A stretch of DNA of 64,000 nucleotides from Glycomyces fuscus (GTDB lineage Bacteria; Actinomycetota; Actinomycetes; Streptosporangiales; Streptosporangiaceae). The DNA lies in NCBI GenBank assembly GCA_002529455.1, contig NYMS01000002.1, positions 62,001 through 126,000 on the forward strand, written 5' to 3'. Below are positions 16,352 through 25,319 of this stretch, in pieces; the first letter of the stretch is position 1; each line of letters opens with the position of its first letter. The notes beneath the pieces were generated by a model. The model was given only the letters and a program-made list of their open reading frames with translations. It was not told the DNA's origin and ran no database searches. The translations under genes were made by a program, and so were the position numbers.

Positions 16352-17617
16352 TCAGAAGATCAGGCCGCAGAAGGGCGCCCGGGAGCGGCGCAGGGCCGCG
16401 TCCAGGCGTTCCACCGCGCCCGGGGTGTGCTCGGTGAGCAGGCCCGCGCGCAGGTAGCCGTCCAGGGTCGTCTGGCCCAGGTGGGCGGCGCCCAGGTGCG
16501 ACACGTCCAGGCTGACGTCGGGGGCGGCGTCGGTGGCCTCCACGCGGGCGCCGTCGGTGCCGGCCTTCAGGTGCCAGCGCCCGGCGTTCCACGGGGCGAA
16601 CCGGTCGGCGACCTCCAGGACCGCCTCGACCGGCACGGTGTAGGAGCGCTCGGACAGGGCCCCGGGCACGTCCACCAGCCGCACCCACAGGGAGGTGTAG
16701 AGCGTGGGCGCCGCCCGTCCGCTGTCGACGAGCAGGTGGCGCAGCGGATCGTCCACGGCCATGGAGTTGAAGGTGATCTCGCTGACCAGGTCGCGGTTGA
16801 ACAGGTGCTCGTACAGGGCGGTCCAGGCGGCCGGGGCCGTGGCGGTGGCCTCCTGGACGTACACCTCGCCGCGGGAGCCGTCGCGCTCCCAGCTGTTGCG
16901 GGTGCGGTAGAGCGCGTAGCCCAGCGGTCCGCCGGGGCCGCCGACCACCGCGGCCCGCAGCGGGCCCCGGCCGCCGCGGAACTGGACCTGGTCGCGCAGG
17001 ACCCGGTCCCACCAGTGGGCGGCGCGCTGGAACTGGCCGACCTGGTCGGCGGCGACCTCGCGGTGGACCCGCTCCAGGTCCGGGCGCACCTGGGCGGGGT
17101 CGGCCAGGCGGATCCGCAGCCCGGGATCGCGGGGCGCGTCGGCGCGCAGGCGGGCGTGGGGCTGGCGGACGCCGGTCTCCATCTCGGTGACCGCCGGGCC
17201 GTAGCCGAACCGGCCGTAGATGGCGCCCTCGGAGGCCCACAGGGCGGCGTAGCGCTCCCCGCGCGCGTGGATGTCGGCGAGTTGGCGGCGCATCATCGCG
17301 CTGAGCACACCGCGGCGGCGGTAGGTGGGCCACACGCCCACACCGGTCACGCCCGCGACGCGGCGGGGCCCGCCGGGCAGGGCCATCTCGAAGGCGAAGT
17401 CGTTGACCGAGCCCACGACCTCGTCCCCGTCCACGGCGACCAGGACGCGGTCGTAGCCCTCGGCGTCCAGGAGGGGGCGCAGGAAGGGCTCGCGTTCCTC
17501 GGGGGGGTCCGGGGACAGCAGCGCCTCGCCGACGACGCGCATCACCTCGGGGTACTCGTCGCGGTCGGTTCCCCGTACGGTCCATTCGGTCGGGGAGAGG
17601 TCCCCTCCGGTGTTCAA
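16352..17617 (-). CDS. Eis-family GNAT acetyltransferase (copy 1)
   Basis: A 421-residue protein of the enhanced-intracellular-survival (Eis) family: an N-terminal GNAT domain (ending with the acetyl-CoA loop GVGVWPTYRRRGVLSAMM), a second GNAT-like domain, and a C-terminal SCP2-like domain, ending at a buried C-terminal carboxylate (PFCGLIF) as in Eis. Conserved ASEGAIYGRFGYG is present. The TTG at 17617 is chosen because GGAGG lies eight bases upstream and it gives the same length as the neighbouring paralogue. Mycobacterial Eis acetylates aminoglycosides and peptides at lysines; the natural substrate here is unknown. It may contribute to aminoglycoside tolerance. Confidence 0.87.
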   Translation of the reverse strand: MNTGGDLSPTEWTVRGTDRDEYPEVMRVVGEALLSPDPPEEREPFLRPLLDAEGYDRVLVAVDGDEVVGSVNDFAFEMALPGGPRRVAGVTGVGVWPTYRRRGVLSAMMRRQLADIHARGERYAALWASEGAIYGRFGYGPAVTEMETGVRQPHARLRADAPRDPGLRIRLADPAQVRPDLERVHREVAADQVGQFQRAAHWWDRVLRDQVQFRGGRGPLRAAVVGGPGGPLGYALYRTRNSWERDGSRGEVYVQEATATAPAAWTALYEHLFNRDLVSEITFNSMAVDDPLRHLLVDSGRAAPTLYTSLWVRLVDVPGALSERSYTVPVEAVLEVADRFAPWNAGRWHLKAGTDGARVEATDAAPDVSLDVSHLGAAHLGQTTLDGYLRAGLLTEHTPGAVERLDAALRRSRAPFCGLIF

Positions 17618-17893
17618 GTCCTGATCCTCCGCTCTGCCCGGGGCCTCCCGCGTCACGGGGAAGCGGGGCCCGGCTCGTCCGTGTTCGGGGCCGTCCTCGG
17701 CACGTCCCCGGCCCGGGGCCCCGGGCGGGGTGCCCGGGTCGGAACCGACGGCCCGAAGCCACAAACTACGGACTCCACCCGGACGCGTGCCACCCCTTTA
17801 TCCGGGCGGGGCGGCTCCGGCCCCGCCCGGGCGGGCGCACGCGGTCCGGTGCGCGCACTGGTGGCCGGCCGCGGCCGGGGCTACGGTGCTGCC

Positions 17894-18355
17894 ATGTTGT
17901 TGCGTTCCGCCCGCCCCGACGACGGCCCGGGGGTGGCCGCCCTGATCGGCCGCGCCGCCCCGCACCTCGACACGAAGGGCTACCCGTCCTCGCTGCTGCC
18001 CGAGGGGATGGTGGTGCTCGTCGCGGACGCGGACGGCGTGGTGGTGGGGTGGGTGGAGGGGGTGCTGGGCGGCGTCTACGAAGGGCCGGGCAGCCCCGTG
18101 GCGCCTCCGCACGGGTACGTGCTGGCGGTGGTGGTGGACCCGGCGTGGCGGCGGCGCGGGGTCGGCAGGGGCCTGCTGGAGGGGTTCGTGGACCGGGCCC
18201 GCGCGGCCGGGGTCGACTGGGTGTTCCTGCACCCCGAGGAGGGCGAGGGAGTCGAGGGCAGGGTGGAGTTCTTCCGCCGGTGCGGGTTCACGCCCGTGGA
18301 CGACCCCGGCGGGGAGTGGCCCGCCATGGGACGGTGGACCCGCCGCGCCGGGTAG
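17894..18355 (+). CDS. GNAT-family acetyltransferase
   Basis: A 153-residue single-domain GNAT. Motif A is clear: YVLAVVVDPAWRRRGVGRGLL, with the R-x-x-G-x-G acetyl-CoA pyrophosphate loop; motif B (FFRRCGFTPVDD) follows. It lies between the two Eis genes but on the opposite strand, and begins with MLLRSARPDDGPGVAALI, a standard GNAT start. The substrate is unknown. Its 3' end is only 29 bases from the end of the second Eis gene, which reads towards it. Confidence 0.87.
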   Translation: MLLRSARPDDGPGVAALIGRAAPHLDTKGYPSSLLPEGMVVLVADADGVVVGWVEGVLGGVYEGPGSPVAPPHGYVLAVVVDPAWRRRGVGRGLLEGFVDRARAAGVDWVFLHPEEGEGVEGRVEFFRRCGFTPVDDPGGEWPAMGRWTRRAG

Positions 18356-18384
18356 GCCGGGGCGGACCCGGGAGGGCGTCGGCG

Positions 18385-19650
18385 TCAGAAGTCGGTGCCG
18401 CAGAAGGGCGCGCGCGGCGTGTACAGGGCGGTGTCCAGGCGGGCGGCGGCGCCGGGGGTGTGCTCGGTGAGCAGGCCCGCGTCCGCGAGGGCGGTCAGGG
18501 TGCGCCTGCCCAGGTAGGCGGCGCCCAGGTGGGAGGCGTCCAGGCCCAGGTCGGGGGCGGCGTCGGTCGGGCTCACGCGGGCGCCGCCGGTGCCGGCCTC
18601 CAGGCGCCAGCGCCCGGCGTTCCAGGGGGCGTACCGGTCGGCGACCTCCAGCACGGTGTCCACCGGGGTGGTGTAGGGGCGGTCGGACAGCGCACCGGGG
18701 AGGTCCACCAGGCGGACCCACAGGGCGTCCGACTCCTGTCGGACCAGGCGCCGGGGGTCGGCCAGCACGACGGTGAGGGCGTCGTCCTCGGGCAGCCTCT
18801 CGAAGACCGCCTCGCTGGTCAGGTCGCGGTCCAGGAGGTGCTCGTGGAGGGCGACCCGGGCGGGGGCGGAGGTGGCGGCCAGCTCGCGCACCACGACCCT
18901 CCCCGCCGGGAGGCCGTCCTCCCAGCGGTTGACGACGCGGTACAGCGCGTATCCGCAGGGCCCGTCGGGGCCGCGCACCAGCGCCGCGCGCAGCCGCCCG
19001 GGCTCGGCGGCCTCCTTGTCCTTGAGCACCAGGCTCCACCAGTGGGTGCCGCGTGCGAGCTGCCCCACGCGCTGGGGCAGCGCCTCGCGGTACACCTGCT
19101 CCAGCTCCTGGCGGACCTCGGCGGGTTCGGCCAGGTCGAGGGTGAGGGAGGGGTCGCGGGGCGCGTCGGGGCGCAGGCGTGCGTGGGCGCGCTGGAGGGT
19201 CGCCCTGGTCTCGCGGAAGGCCAGGCCGTAGCCGAAGCGTCCGTAGATGCCGCCCTCGGAGGCCCACAGGACGGCGAGGTCCTCGCCCCGGGCCCGGACG
19301 TCGGCGAGCTGGCGGCGCATGAGCGCGCTGAGCACGCCGCGGCGCCGGTGGGTGGGCCACACGCCCACACCGGTCACGCCCGAGACGCGGCGGGGCCCGC
19401 CGGGCGCGGTCATCTCGAAGCCGTGGGCCAGGGCGGTGCCGACCACGCGGTCGCCGTCCAGGGCGAGCAGGGTGCGGTCGTGCTCGACCGTGGGGTGGTC
19501 GCGCTCGTTGTCCAGCACCTCCCGGAGGGAGATGTTGAGGGCCTCGCAGAAGACGCGGGCCGCCTCGGGGTGGTCCTGTTCCGTACCCCCGCGCACGGTC
19601 CACACGGGGGCGTCGTCGCGTGAGGGGTCCTGCTGTGGCGCGGCTGTCAT
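18385..19650 (-). CDS. Eis-family GNAT acetyltransferase (copy 2)
   Basis: A 421-residue Eis-type protein, the same length as copy 1 and alignable end to end: GVTGVGVWPTHRRRGVLSAL acetyl-CoA loop, ASEGGIYGRFGYGLAF, WNAGRWRLEAG in the SCP2-like domain, LTEHTPGAAARLD and a PFCGTDF terminus. ATG at 19650 has GAGAGGG upstream. The two copies must come from duplication, but have diverged to moderate identity, so substrates may differ. Family members form hexamers and acetylate aminoglycosides and protein lysines in mycobacteria; the role here is not known. Confidence 0.87.
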   Translation of the reverse strand: MTAAPQQDPSRDDAPVWTVRGGTEQDHPEAARVFCEALNISLREVLDNERDHPTVEHDRTLLALDGDRVVGTALAHGFEMTAPGGPRRVSGVTGVGVWPTHRRRGVLSALMRRQLADVRARGEDLAVLWASEGGIYGRFGYGLAFRETRATLQRAHARLRPDAPRDPSLTLDLAEPAEVRQELEQVYREALPQRVGQLARGTHWWSLVLKDKEAAEPGRLRAALVRGPDGPCGYALYRVVNRWEDGLPAGRVVVRELAATSAPARVALHEHLLDRDLTSEAVFERLPEDDALTVVLADPRRLVRQESDALWVRLVDLPGALSDRPYTTPVDTVLEVADRYAPWNAGRWRLEAGTGGARVSPTDAAPDLGLDASHLGAAYLGRRTLTALADAGLLTEHTPGAAARLDTALYTPRAPFCGTDF

Positions 19651-19801
19651 GGCAGCGACCCTCTCAGCCGTCCCGGGGTGGGCGCCAGTGGTTTCCCCGG
19701 CGCGTCGCGGCCCGCCCGCCTCCCGCGGCCGCCGCTCCCCCGCGACGCGGTCCGGGCCGCCGGGACGAGTAACACGCGGCGCGACGGGGCACCTCTCCCC
19801 T

Positions 19802-20890
19802 GTGACACGTGCGATCTCCTCTTCCCGGACCCGATCCGACCAGCCGGGCGACCGGCACCGACTCGTCCTGGGGGTGGACGCCGGGGGAACCGCCACCCGG
19901 GCCCTGGTGACCACCCTGGCCGGGGAGCGGCTGGGCGAGGCCCGGGCCGGGGGCGCCAACCCCAACTCCCACGGCGCGGACCGGGCCGCCGACCGGCTGG
20001 CCGAGGCGGTGGCGGGGGCGCTCGACGCGGCCGGGCCCCGGGCGCGCGGGGCCGTGGCCTTCGGTGTGGTCGGCCTGGCGGGGGTGTCCGCGCTGCGCGA
20101 CGAGGAGGTGCGCGCGTGCCTGGAGCGGGCCCTGGCCGGGGTGGGACTGGCGCCGGAGAGCACGGTGTTCACCGGTGACGACGAGGTGGCCTTCGCCTCG
20201 GGCACCCCGGGAACCGACGGCACGGTGCTGATCGCGGGGACCGGGGCGATCGCCACCCGGATCGAGGGCCGCAGGCGGACCCGCTCGGCGGACGGGATGG
20301 GGTGGCTGATCGGCGACGAGGGGTCGGGCTTCTGGATCGGGCACCAGGCGGCCCGGGAGACGGCGCGCCAGCTGTCCCGGGGCGGGGACCTGAGTCCGCT
20401 GGCGCGCGCGGTGGCCAAACGGGTCATCCCGGGCCAGCGCCCGCTGGACGGTGAGGAGCACCTCCCCGAGGAGCACGCCCGCAACTTCGCCCGGACCCTG
20501 ACCGCCGCCGCCCCGGTCACGCTGTCCGCACTCGCGCCCCTGGTCAGCGAGGCCCACGCCCAGGGCGACCCGGCGGCCGAGGTGATCGTGGAGGCCGCCG
20601 CGGGGCACCTGGCGCACTCGGTGCACCAGGTGCGCTCCCCCGGGGAGAGGCTGCCGGTGGTGCTGGCGGGCGGGGTGCTCTCGCGGTCCGAGCCCGTGCG
20701 CTCGGCGCTCACCCGCAAGCTGGCGCTGTGCGCGTCCGGGGCGGAGGTCGCCGCGGCCGGGTGCACGGCGGGCGCGGCGGCCTGGCTGGCGGCCCTGCGG
20801 GCGGGGGCGCCGGAGGACGACCAGCGGCTGCACGCGGTGTTCACCCTGGCCCACAGCTCCCCGGGCAGGGACCGCACCGACGCCGCCTGA
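19802..20890 (+). CDS. BadF/BadG/BcrA/BcrD ATPase-family N-acetylglucosamine-type kinase
   Basis: A 362-residue ASKHA-fold protein. Phosphate-1 motif LVLGVDAGGTATRALVTT at about residues 20-37, ATP-binding loop LIAGTGAIATR, ADGMGWLIGDEGSGFWIG and VVLAGGVLSRS are typical of eukaryotic-type GlcNAc kinases (NagK-like) within the BadF/BadG family. GTG at 19802 is chosen as the start that keeps a short N-terminal tail. It is divergent from Eis copy 2. Likely role: phosphorylation of N-acetylglucosamine or a related amino sugar during chitin or cell-wall recycling; the anhydro-MurNAc kinase gene elsewhere in the window would fit the same theme. Substrate inferred. Confidence 0.85.
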   Translation: MTRAISSSRTRSDQPGDRHRLVLGVDAGGTATRALVTTLAGERLGEARAGGANPNSHGADRAADRLAEAVAGALDAAGPRARGAVAFGVVGLAGVSALRDEEVRACLERALAGVGLAPESTVFTGDDEVAFASGTPGTDGTVLIAGTGAIATRIEGRRRTRSADGMGWLIGDEGSGFWIGHQAARETARQLSRGGDLSPLARAVAKRVIPGQRPLDGEEHLPEEHARNFARTLTAAAPVTLSALAPLVSEAHAQGDPAAEVIVEAAAGHLAHSVHQVRSPGERLPVVLAGGVLSRSEPVRSALTRKLALCASGAEVAAAGCTAGAAAWLAALRAGAPEDDQRLHAVFTLAHSSPGRDRTDAA

Positions 20891-21086
20891 GGGGGTGCGC
20901 GGGCGGGGCCCGGGGCCTGTCGGCGCGGTCACGCGGTACCGGCCGCGCCCGGAGGCAGGACGTCCACGCGAACCCGCCCCGGCCTGGGAACGGGTCCCGC
21001 GCCCTGCCGCGGCAACGATCGGTTTCGGCCTCACCCGGACGCAGGTTTTGCCCTGGTGCGTCACTGTGCCTTACGGTATGTCGTAC

Positions 21087-21100
21087 TTAGGTTTACCTAA
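21087..21100 (+). promoter_or_regulatory. Iron box (IdeR/DmdR type)
   Basis: TTAGGT-TT-ACCTAA is a perfect 6-bp inverted repeat inside TTAGGTTTACCTAACCT, closely matching the IdeR/DmdR1 consensus (TTAGGTTAGGCTAACCTAA). It lies 25 bases before the start of the siderophore-interacting protein, where an iron-loaded repressor would block transcription. Confidence 0.85.
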
Positions 21101-21125
21101 CCTACTCCGGAAGAAAGAGGGCGCC

Positions 21126-21977
21126 GTGGCACAGCGGCAGGGACGGGCCAGGACCGTCCACACGGGAAGGGTCGAGGCGGTCGAGCAGATCACCCCGCAC
21201 ATGGTCAGGGTCGTCCTCGGCGGGGAGGGCCTGGACGCGTTCTCCACCGACGGGCACACCGACAGCTACGTCAAGCTGCTCTTCCCTCCGCCCGCGCCCG
21301 GTGACCCCGAGCCCTTCGACCTGGAGCGCGTGCGCGCCGAGCGCCCCCGCGAGGAGTGGCCGGTCACCCGCACCTACACCGTGCGCGACTGGGACCCCGA
21401 CACGCGCCGGCTCACCCTCGACTTCGTCCACCACGGCGACACCGGACTGGCCGGGACGTGGGCGGCGGGAGCCAGGCCGGGCGACCGGCTGCGCCTGATG
21501 GGCCCCGGCGGCGCCTACTCCCCCGACCCCGGCGCCGACTGGCACCTGCTGGCCGGTGACGAGAGCGCCCTGCCCGCCATCGCCACCGCCGTGGAGGCGC
21601 TGGCCCCCGACGCCACCGCCCACGTGTTCGTCGAGGTCGGCGGACCCGAGGACGAGCTCAAGCTGGGCGGCGGCGCGGGCGTGCGCGTGCATTGGCTGCA
21701 CCGCGGGGACCGGGCCGTGGGCTCGGTCCTGGTCCCCGCCGTGCGCGCCCTCGACTTCCCCGCGGGCCGCGTCCACGCGTTCGTGCACGGCGAGGCCGCC
21801 TTCGTCCGCGACCTGCGTCGCCTGCTGCGCGTCGAGCACGGCCTGCCCAAGGAGCGGCTGTCGGTGTCGGGCTACTGGCGGCTGGGCCGCGACGAGGACG
21901 GCTGGCAGGCCGCCAAGGCCGAGTGGAACCGCGGCGTGGAGGCCGAGGAGGAGGCCGCCCTGGCGGGCGGGTCCTGA
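21126..21977 (+). CDS. Siderophore-interacting protein (flavin-dependent ferric-siderophore reductase)
   Basis: A 283-residue SIP-family protein. The FAD-binding domain has the signature RTYTVRDWD (R-x-Y-T/S loop) and FVHHGDTGLAGTWA; the C-terminal NAD(P)H-like domain has DWHLLAGDESALPAIATAVEAL and ends with SVSGYWRLGRDEDGW. Family members (ViuB, YqjH, FscN) reduce Fe(III)-siderophores in the cytosol to release iron. The iron box directly upstream indicates induction under iron limitation. The GTG at 21126 follows AAGAAAGAGG. No siderophore biosynthesis or ABC uptake genes are nearby in the window. Confidence 0.93.
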   Translation: MAQRQGRARTVHTGRVEAVEQITPHMVRVVLGGEGLDAFSTDGHTDSYVKLLFPPPAPGDPEPFDLERVRAERPREEWPVTRTYTVRDWDPDTRRLTLDFVHHGDTGLAGTWAAGARPGDRLRLMGPGGAYSPDPGADWHLLAGDESALPAIATAVEALAPDATAHVFVEVGGPEDELKLGGGAGVRVHWLHRGDRAVGSVLVPAVRALDFPAGRVHAFVHGEAAFVRDLRRLLRVEHGLPKERLSVSGYWRLGRDEDGWQAAKAEWNRGVEAEEEAALAGGS

Positions 21978-22008
21978 CCTCCCCGCCGGGCGCGCCCGTG
22001 CCGCCGCC

Positions 22009-23367
22009 TCACATCTGCAGGTTCTCCAGGGCGATGAGGTAGGCCTCGTTGTAGGTGGGGAACTGCGGGATGGAGTCGGCCAGCGCCGCGACGGGCAGCC
22101 CGGTGCGGATCGCCAGCGCCGCGGTGTGGATCCACTCCGAGGCCATGGGGGCGAACGCCCACGCGCCCACCAGCACCCCGCGCCCGCGGTCGGCGACCAG
22201 GCCCAGGGTGCCGCGCGGGTCGGTGTCGTAGGTCCAGGGCCGGGCCAGGGTCTGGGGCAGGTCGGCCTCGGCGGTGGCCGTGTCGATCCCCTGTTCCCTG
22301 GCCTGGGCCTCGGTCAGGCCCACCCCGGCGATCTCGGGGTAGGAGAAGACCACGCGCGGCACGCCGGTGTAGTCGGCGGCCCGGTCCGCGCCCAGGATGT
22401 TGTCGGCGACCACGCGCCCCTGGTACTTGGCCACGTGGGTGAACAGGGCCCGGCCGGTGGCGTCGCCGACCCCCCACATCCCGGGCGCCGCGCGGCAGCG
22501 CTCGTCCACGCGCAGGCCGGTGCGGTCCAGCTCCACCCCGGCCTCCTCCAGCCCCAGGCCGTCGGTGCGGGGACGGCGGCCGGTGGCGAGCACGATCACG
22601 TCGGCGCGCACGCGCTCTCCGCTGTCCAGGGTGGCGGCGATCCCCTCCCCGTCCCGGGCCACCGAGGAGACCTGGGTGTTCAGGTGCACGGTGACGCCGT
22701 CGCGGTCGAACTGGTCGCTGATCAGCTCGCACAGCCGGGGCTCCTCGCGGTCCACCAGCCGGGGGCCGCGCTGGACCAGGGTGACCTGCGTGCCCATCCG
22801 GACCAGGAACTGGCCCAGCTCCACGCCCACCGCGCTGCCGCCGACCACGAGTGCCCGGACGGGGACGTCGGTGAGGGTGGTGGCCTCCCGGTTGGTCCAC
22901 ACCAGGGAGGGGTCCAGGTCGTCCAGGCCCTCGATCGGCGGGCGCACCGCCTCCGAACCGGTGGCCACGACCACGTGGTCGGCGGTGAGCTCGGTGTCGC
23001 CCACCGCCACCCGCCACGGGTCGCGGCCGGTGACGCGCCCCTCGCCGCGCAGGACCAGGGCGCCCTGGTCCCGGTACCCCCGGACCTGCGCGGAGTCGTC
23101 GAGGTGGCGGATCATCTGGTCCCGGTAGTCGCGCAGCTCGGGCCAGCGCAGGTCCGGGCGGGAGACCCCGGCGGCGCCGTCGGCCTCCTGGCGCACCTCC
23201 GGCGGGCGCAGCAGCACCTTGGTGGGGATGCAGGCCCAGTAGCCGCACTCGCCTCCGATGAGTTCGCGCTCGACCACCGCCACGCGCTTGCCGGCGGCGA
23301 GCAGCCTGCTCGCGACCGTCTCACCGCCCGGCCCCATCCCGATGACGATCGCGTCCATGTGTTGCAT
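22009..23367 (-). CDS. FAD/NAD-linked disulfide oxidoreductase lacking the catalytic His
   Basis: A 452-residue class I pyridine-nucleotide disulfide oxidoreductase. FAD motif IVIGMGPGGETVASRL, redox-active pair C41-x4-C46 in GGECGYWACIPTK, NAD(P) motif VVGGSAVGVELGQFL, and FAD motif 2 MWGVGDATG are all in place. The C-terminal motif, usually HPTxxE with the base that activates the thiol, reads FPTYNEAYL: the His is Phe. Relatives with this ending are annotated as mercuric-reductase-like or dihydrolipoamide-dehydrogenase-like. MerA's C-terminal cysteine pair is absent. ATG at 23367 is preferred because GAGGA precedes it. It converges on the siderophore-reductase gene; whether it supplies redox power there is unknown. 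Confidence 0.87.
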   Translation of the reverse strand: MQHMDAIVIGMGPGGETVASRLLAAGKRVAVVERELIGGECGYWACIPTKVLLRPPEVRQEADGAAGVSRPDLRWPELRDYRDQMIRHLDDSAQVRGYRDQGALVLRGEGRVTGRDPWRVAVGDTELTADHVVVATGSEAVRPPIEGLDDLDPSLVWTNREATTLTDVPVRALVVGGSAVGVELGQFLVRMGTQVTLVQRGPRLVDREEPRLCELISDQFDRDGVTVHLNTQVSSVARDGEGIAATLDSGERVRADVIVLATGRRPRTDGLGLEEAGVELDRTGLRVDERCRAAPGMWGVGDATGRALFTHVAKYQGRVVADNILGADRAADYTGVPRVVFSYPEIAGVGLTEAQAREQGIDTATAEADLPQTLARPWTYDTDPRGTLGLVADRGRGVLVGAWAFAPMASEWIHTAALAIRTGLPVAALADSIPQFPTYNEAYLIALENLQM

Positions 23368-23647
23368 GTGTCCTCGTTCCGCCCGAATCCCGGTCATCAC
23401 CGATGGTGTCGCCTGCCCGCGGCCCAGGGGAAGATCCGACACGCCGTCATCGGCCGGGTTCGCGCCGGCCGGCCCCGGCGCCACGGCGCGGCCCCGGTCC
23501 GGGATCCCCGGGCGTCCCGCCCGCCGATCCCGTGCGGCGCGTCACAGCACCCACGCGCGGCACACGCACCCCGGACGTGGTGAAATGGCCGATCGGCCCC
23601 TCCCCGCCACCCCGTCCGAAAGGAACCGCCGTCCCCGGCGCACGCGC

Positions 23648-24280
23648 ATGTCCACGCAGACCCTGATCCTCGTCCTGGACCTCGTCGGCATCCTCGCCTT
23701 CGCCGTCGACGGGGCACTGACCGGTATCCGCGCCGCACGCCTGGACATCGTCGGCGTCCTGGCCCTGGGCGTGGTGACCGCCCTCGGCGGCGGCGTCATC
23801 CGCGACCTGCTGCTCGGTGTGACCCCCGCGACCTTCCAGGACTGGCGCTACATCTGCACCGCGATGCTGGGCGCGACCGCCGCGTTCTTCCTCAGCAGCC
23901 AGCTCACCCACCTGAGCAGGCCCATCCTCGTCTTCGACGCGGCCGGGCTGAGCCTGTTCGCCGTGATCGGGGCGACCAAGGCCCTGGAGCTGGGCTTCGG
24001 CCCCCTCCAGGCCACGCTGCTCGGCGTCGTCACCGGGGTGGGCGGCGGCACCATCCGCGACGTCCTGCTGAACCGGGTGCCGACCGTGCTGAGCGCGAAC
24101 TCGCGCCTGTACGCCGTCCCCGCCCTGCTGGGCGCGGGCCTGGTCGCCGTCTCCTACTGGTCGGGCCTGACGTGGGGCTGGATCGCCGTGGTGGGCGCGC
24201 TGCTGTGCTTCGCCGTGCGGCTGCTGGCGCTGCTCTACCGCTGGAACGCGCCCAGCCCGCCCGGCTCCCCGCCGCTGTGA
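23648..24280 (+). CDS. TRIC/YadS-family cation channel-like membrane protein
   Basis: A 210-residue protein with seven predicted membrane segments arranged as two homologous triplets plus one. The repeated motif is visible twice: ALGGGVIRDLLLG (first repeat) and GVGGGTIRDVLLN (second repeat), hallmark of the UPF0126/trimeric intracellular cation channel family. Bacterial members form homotrimers that conduct K+ or Na+. Length is typical. ATG at 23648 has an AGGAA upstream. The last 46 bases overlap the end of the leftward LysR gene, so the two transcripts converge. Confidence 0.9.
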   Translation: MSTQTLILVLDLVGILAFAVDGALTGIRAARLDIVGVLALGVVTALGGGVIRDLLLGVTPATFQDWRYICTAMLGATAAFFLSSQLTHLSRPILVFDAAGLSLFAVIGATKALELGFGPLQATLLGVVTGVGGGTIRDVLLNRVPTVLSANSRLYAVPALLGAGLVAVSYWSGLTWGWIAVVGALLCFAVRLLALLYRWNAPSPPGSPPL

Positions 24281-25218
24281 GGTCCGCCGGCGCCCGGCCC
24301 GACCGCCTCCCCGGCCGCGCCCAGCGCCCGGGAGGCGACACCGCGCAGGAGTCCGACCATCGCCGGGACCGGCTCGGGCGGGCGGCGCCGGTACACGGCG
24401 TAGATCTCGCGGGCCAGTCGGGTGCCGCGCAGCGGACGGCTGACCCAGCCTCCCCGGCGGTCCGAGCGCAGGATGCTGAGCGGGACGAGGGCCACCCCGA
24501 CCCCGGCCTCGACGAGGGCCAGGGCCACCTCGTAGTCGCGGGTCTCGTAGGCCACGGTCAGGCGCACCCCGGCGGCAGCGGCGGCGGTGTCCAGGCTGAT
24601 CCGGTTGTAGATGCCCGGGGCCCCGCAGATCCACTCCTCGCCCGCCAGGTCGGCCAGCGCCACGTCGCGGTCGGCCAGGGCGTGGCCCTCGGGCACGACC
24701 ACCAGCAGCGGGTCCACCAGAACGCGTTCGCGGTGCAGGCCCCCGGCCCGCGGCAGGGGCACGCCCGGGTAGCGGTGGGTCAGGAGCAGGTCCAGGTCGC
24801 CGGAGGCGACCAGGCCGTACCCTCCGGGGGGCTCGATGTCGGACAGGGACAGGCGCACCTGGGGGTGCCGGCGGCCGAAGGCGGCCAGGGTTGCGGGCAG
24901 CAGGACCTTGCCCGCGCTGGCGAAGGCGCCCAGGGACAGGCGGTCGGGGGGCTCGCCCGCCACGGCGCGGACGGCGGCCTCGGCGTCGCGCAGCTCGCCC
25001 AGCACCCGCTCGCCGTGTTCGAGCAGGACCCGGCCCGCCTCGGTGAGGGTGGCCCCGGTGCGTCCGCGCTCGACCAGGGTGCACCCGACCTCGCGCTCCA
25101 GCTTGGTGAGCTGTTGGGACAGGGCGGGCGGGGTGAAGGAGAGCCGCTCGGCCGCGGCGGCGATCGACCCGGCGTGCGCGATCTCCACGAGCACCCGCAC
25201 CCGGTTGGCGTCCAGCAC
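24235..25218 (-). CDS. LysR-family transcriptional regulator
   Basis: A 327-residue LysR regulator. The N-terminal winged helix includes IAHAGSIAAAAERLSFTPPALSQQLTKLE (helix-turn-helix about residues 15-45), followed by a linker helix and the two-lobed effector domain (LSLGAFASAGKVLLPA start). GTG at 25218 is chosen because AAGGAGG is six bases upstream; the frame is open to 25251. It is divergent from the threonine-dehydratase-like gene, with a ~100-base AT-richer spacer holding an AACTT-T-AAGTT repeat, so it probably controls that gene and itself. Its effector might be an amino acid such as threonine, serine or a degradation product. Confidence 0.9.
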   Translation of the reverse strand: MLDANRVRVLVEIAHAGSIAAAAERLSFTPPALSQQLTKLEREVGCTLVERGRTGATLTEAGRVLLEHGERVLGELRDAEAAVRAVAGEPPDRLSLGAFASAGKVLLPATLAAFGRRHPQVRLSLSDIEPPGGYGLVASGDLDLLLTHRYPGVPLPRAGGLHRERVLVDPLLVVVPEGHALADRDVALADLAGEEWICGAPGIYNRISLDTAAAAAGVRLTVAYETRDYEVALALVEAGVGVALVPLSILRSDRRGGWVSRPLRGTRLAREIYAVYRRRPPEPVPAMVGLLRGVASRALGAAGEAVGPGAGGPHSGGEPGGLGAFQR

Positions 25219-25280
25219 GGCGCCCCTCCTTACGTACAAGGTCCGACACAAAGTTTCGCTTAACGATCTTTAGCAGACCC

Positions 25281-25291
25281 AACTTTAAGTT
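25281..25291. promoter_or_regulatory. Candidate LysR site AACTT-T-AAGTT
   Basis: A perfect 5-bp inverted repeat in the spacer between the LysR gene and the PLP dehydratase gene. The surrounding stretch is AT-rich for this genome and starts 29 bases before the dehydratase ATG, where a LysR activator or repressor would be expected to bind. Confidence 0.4.
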
Positions 25292-25319
25292 AATGGCCGG
25301 TAGGGGCACAGTGGGCTGT

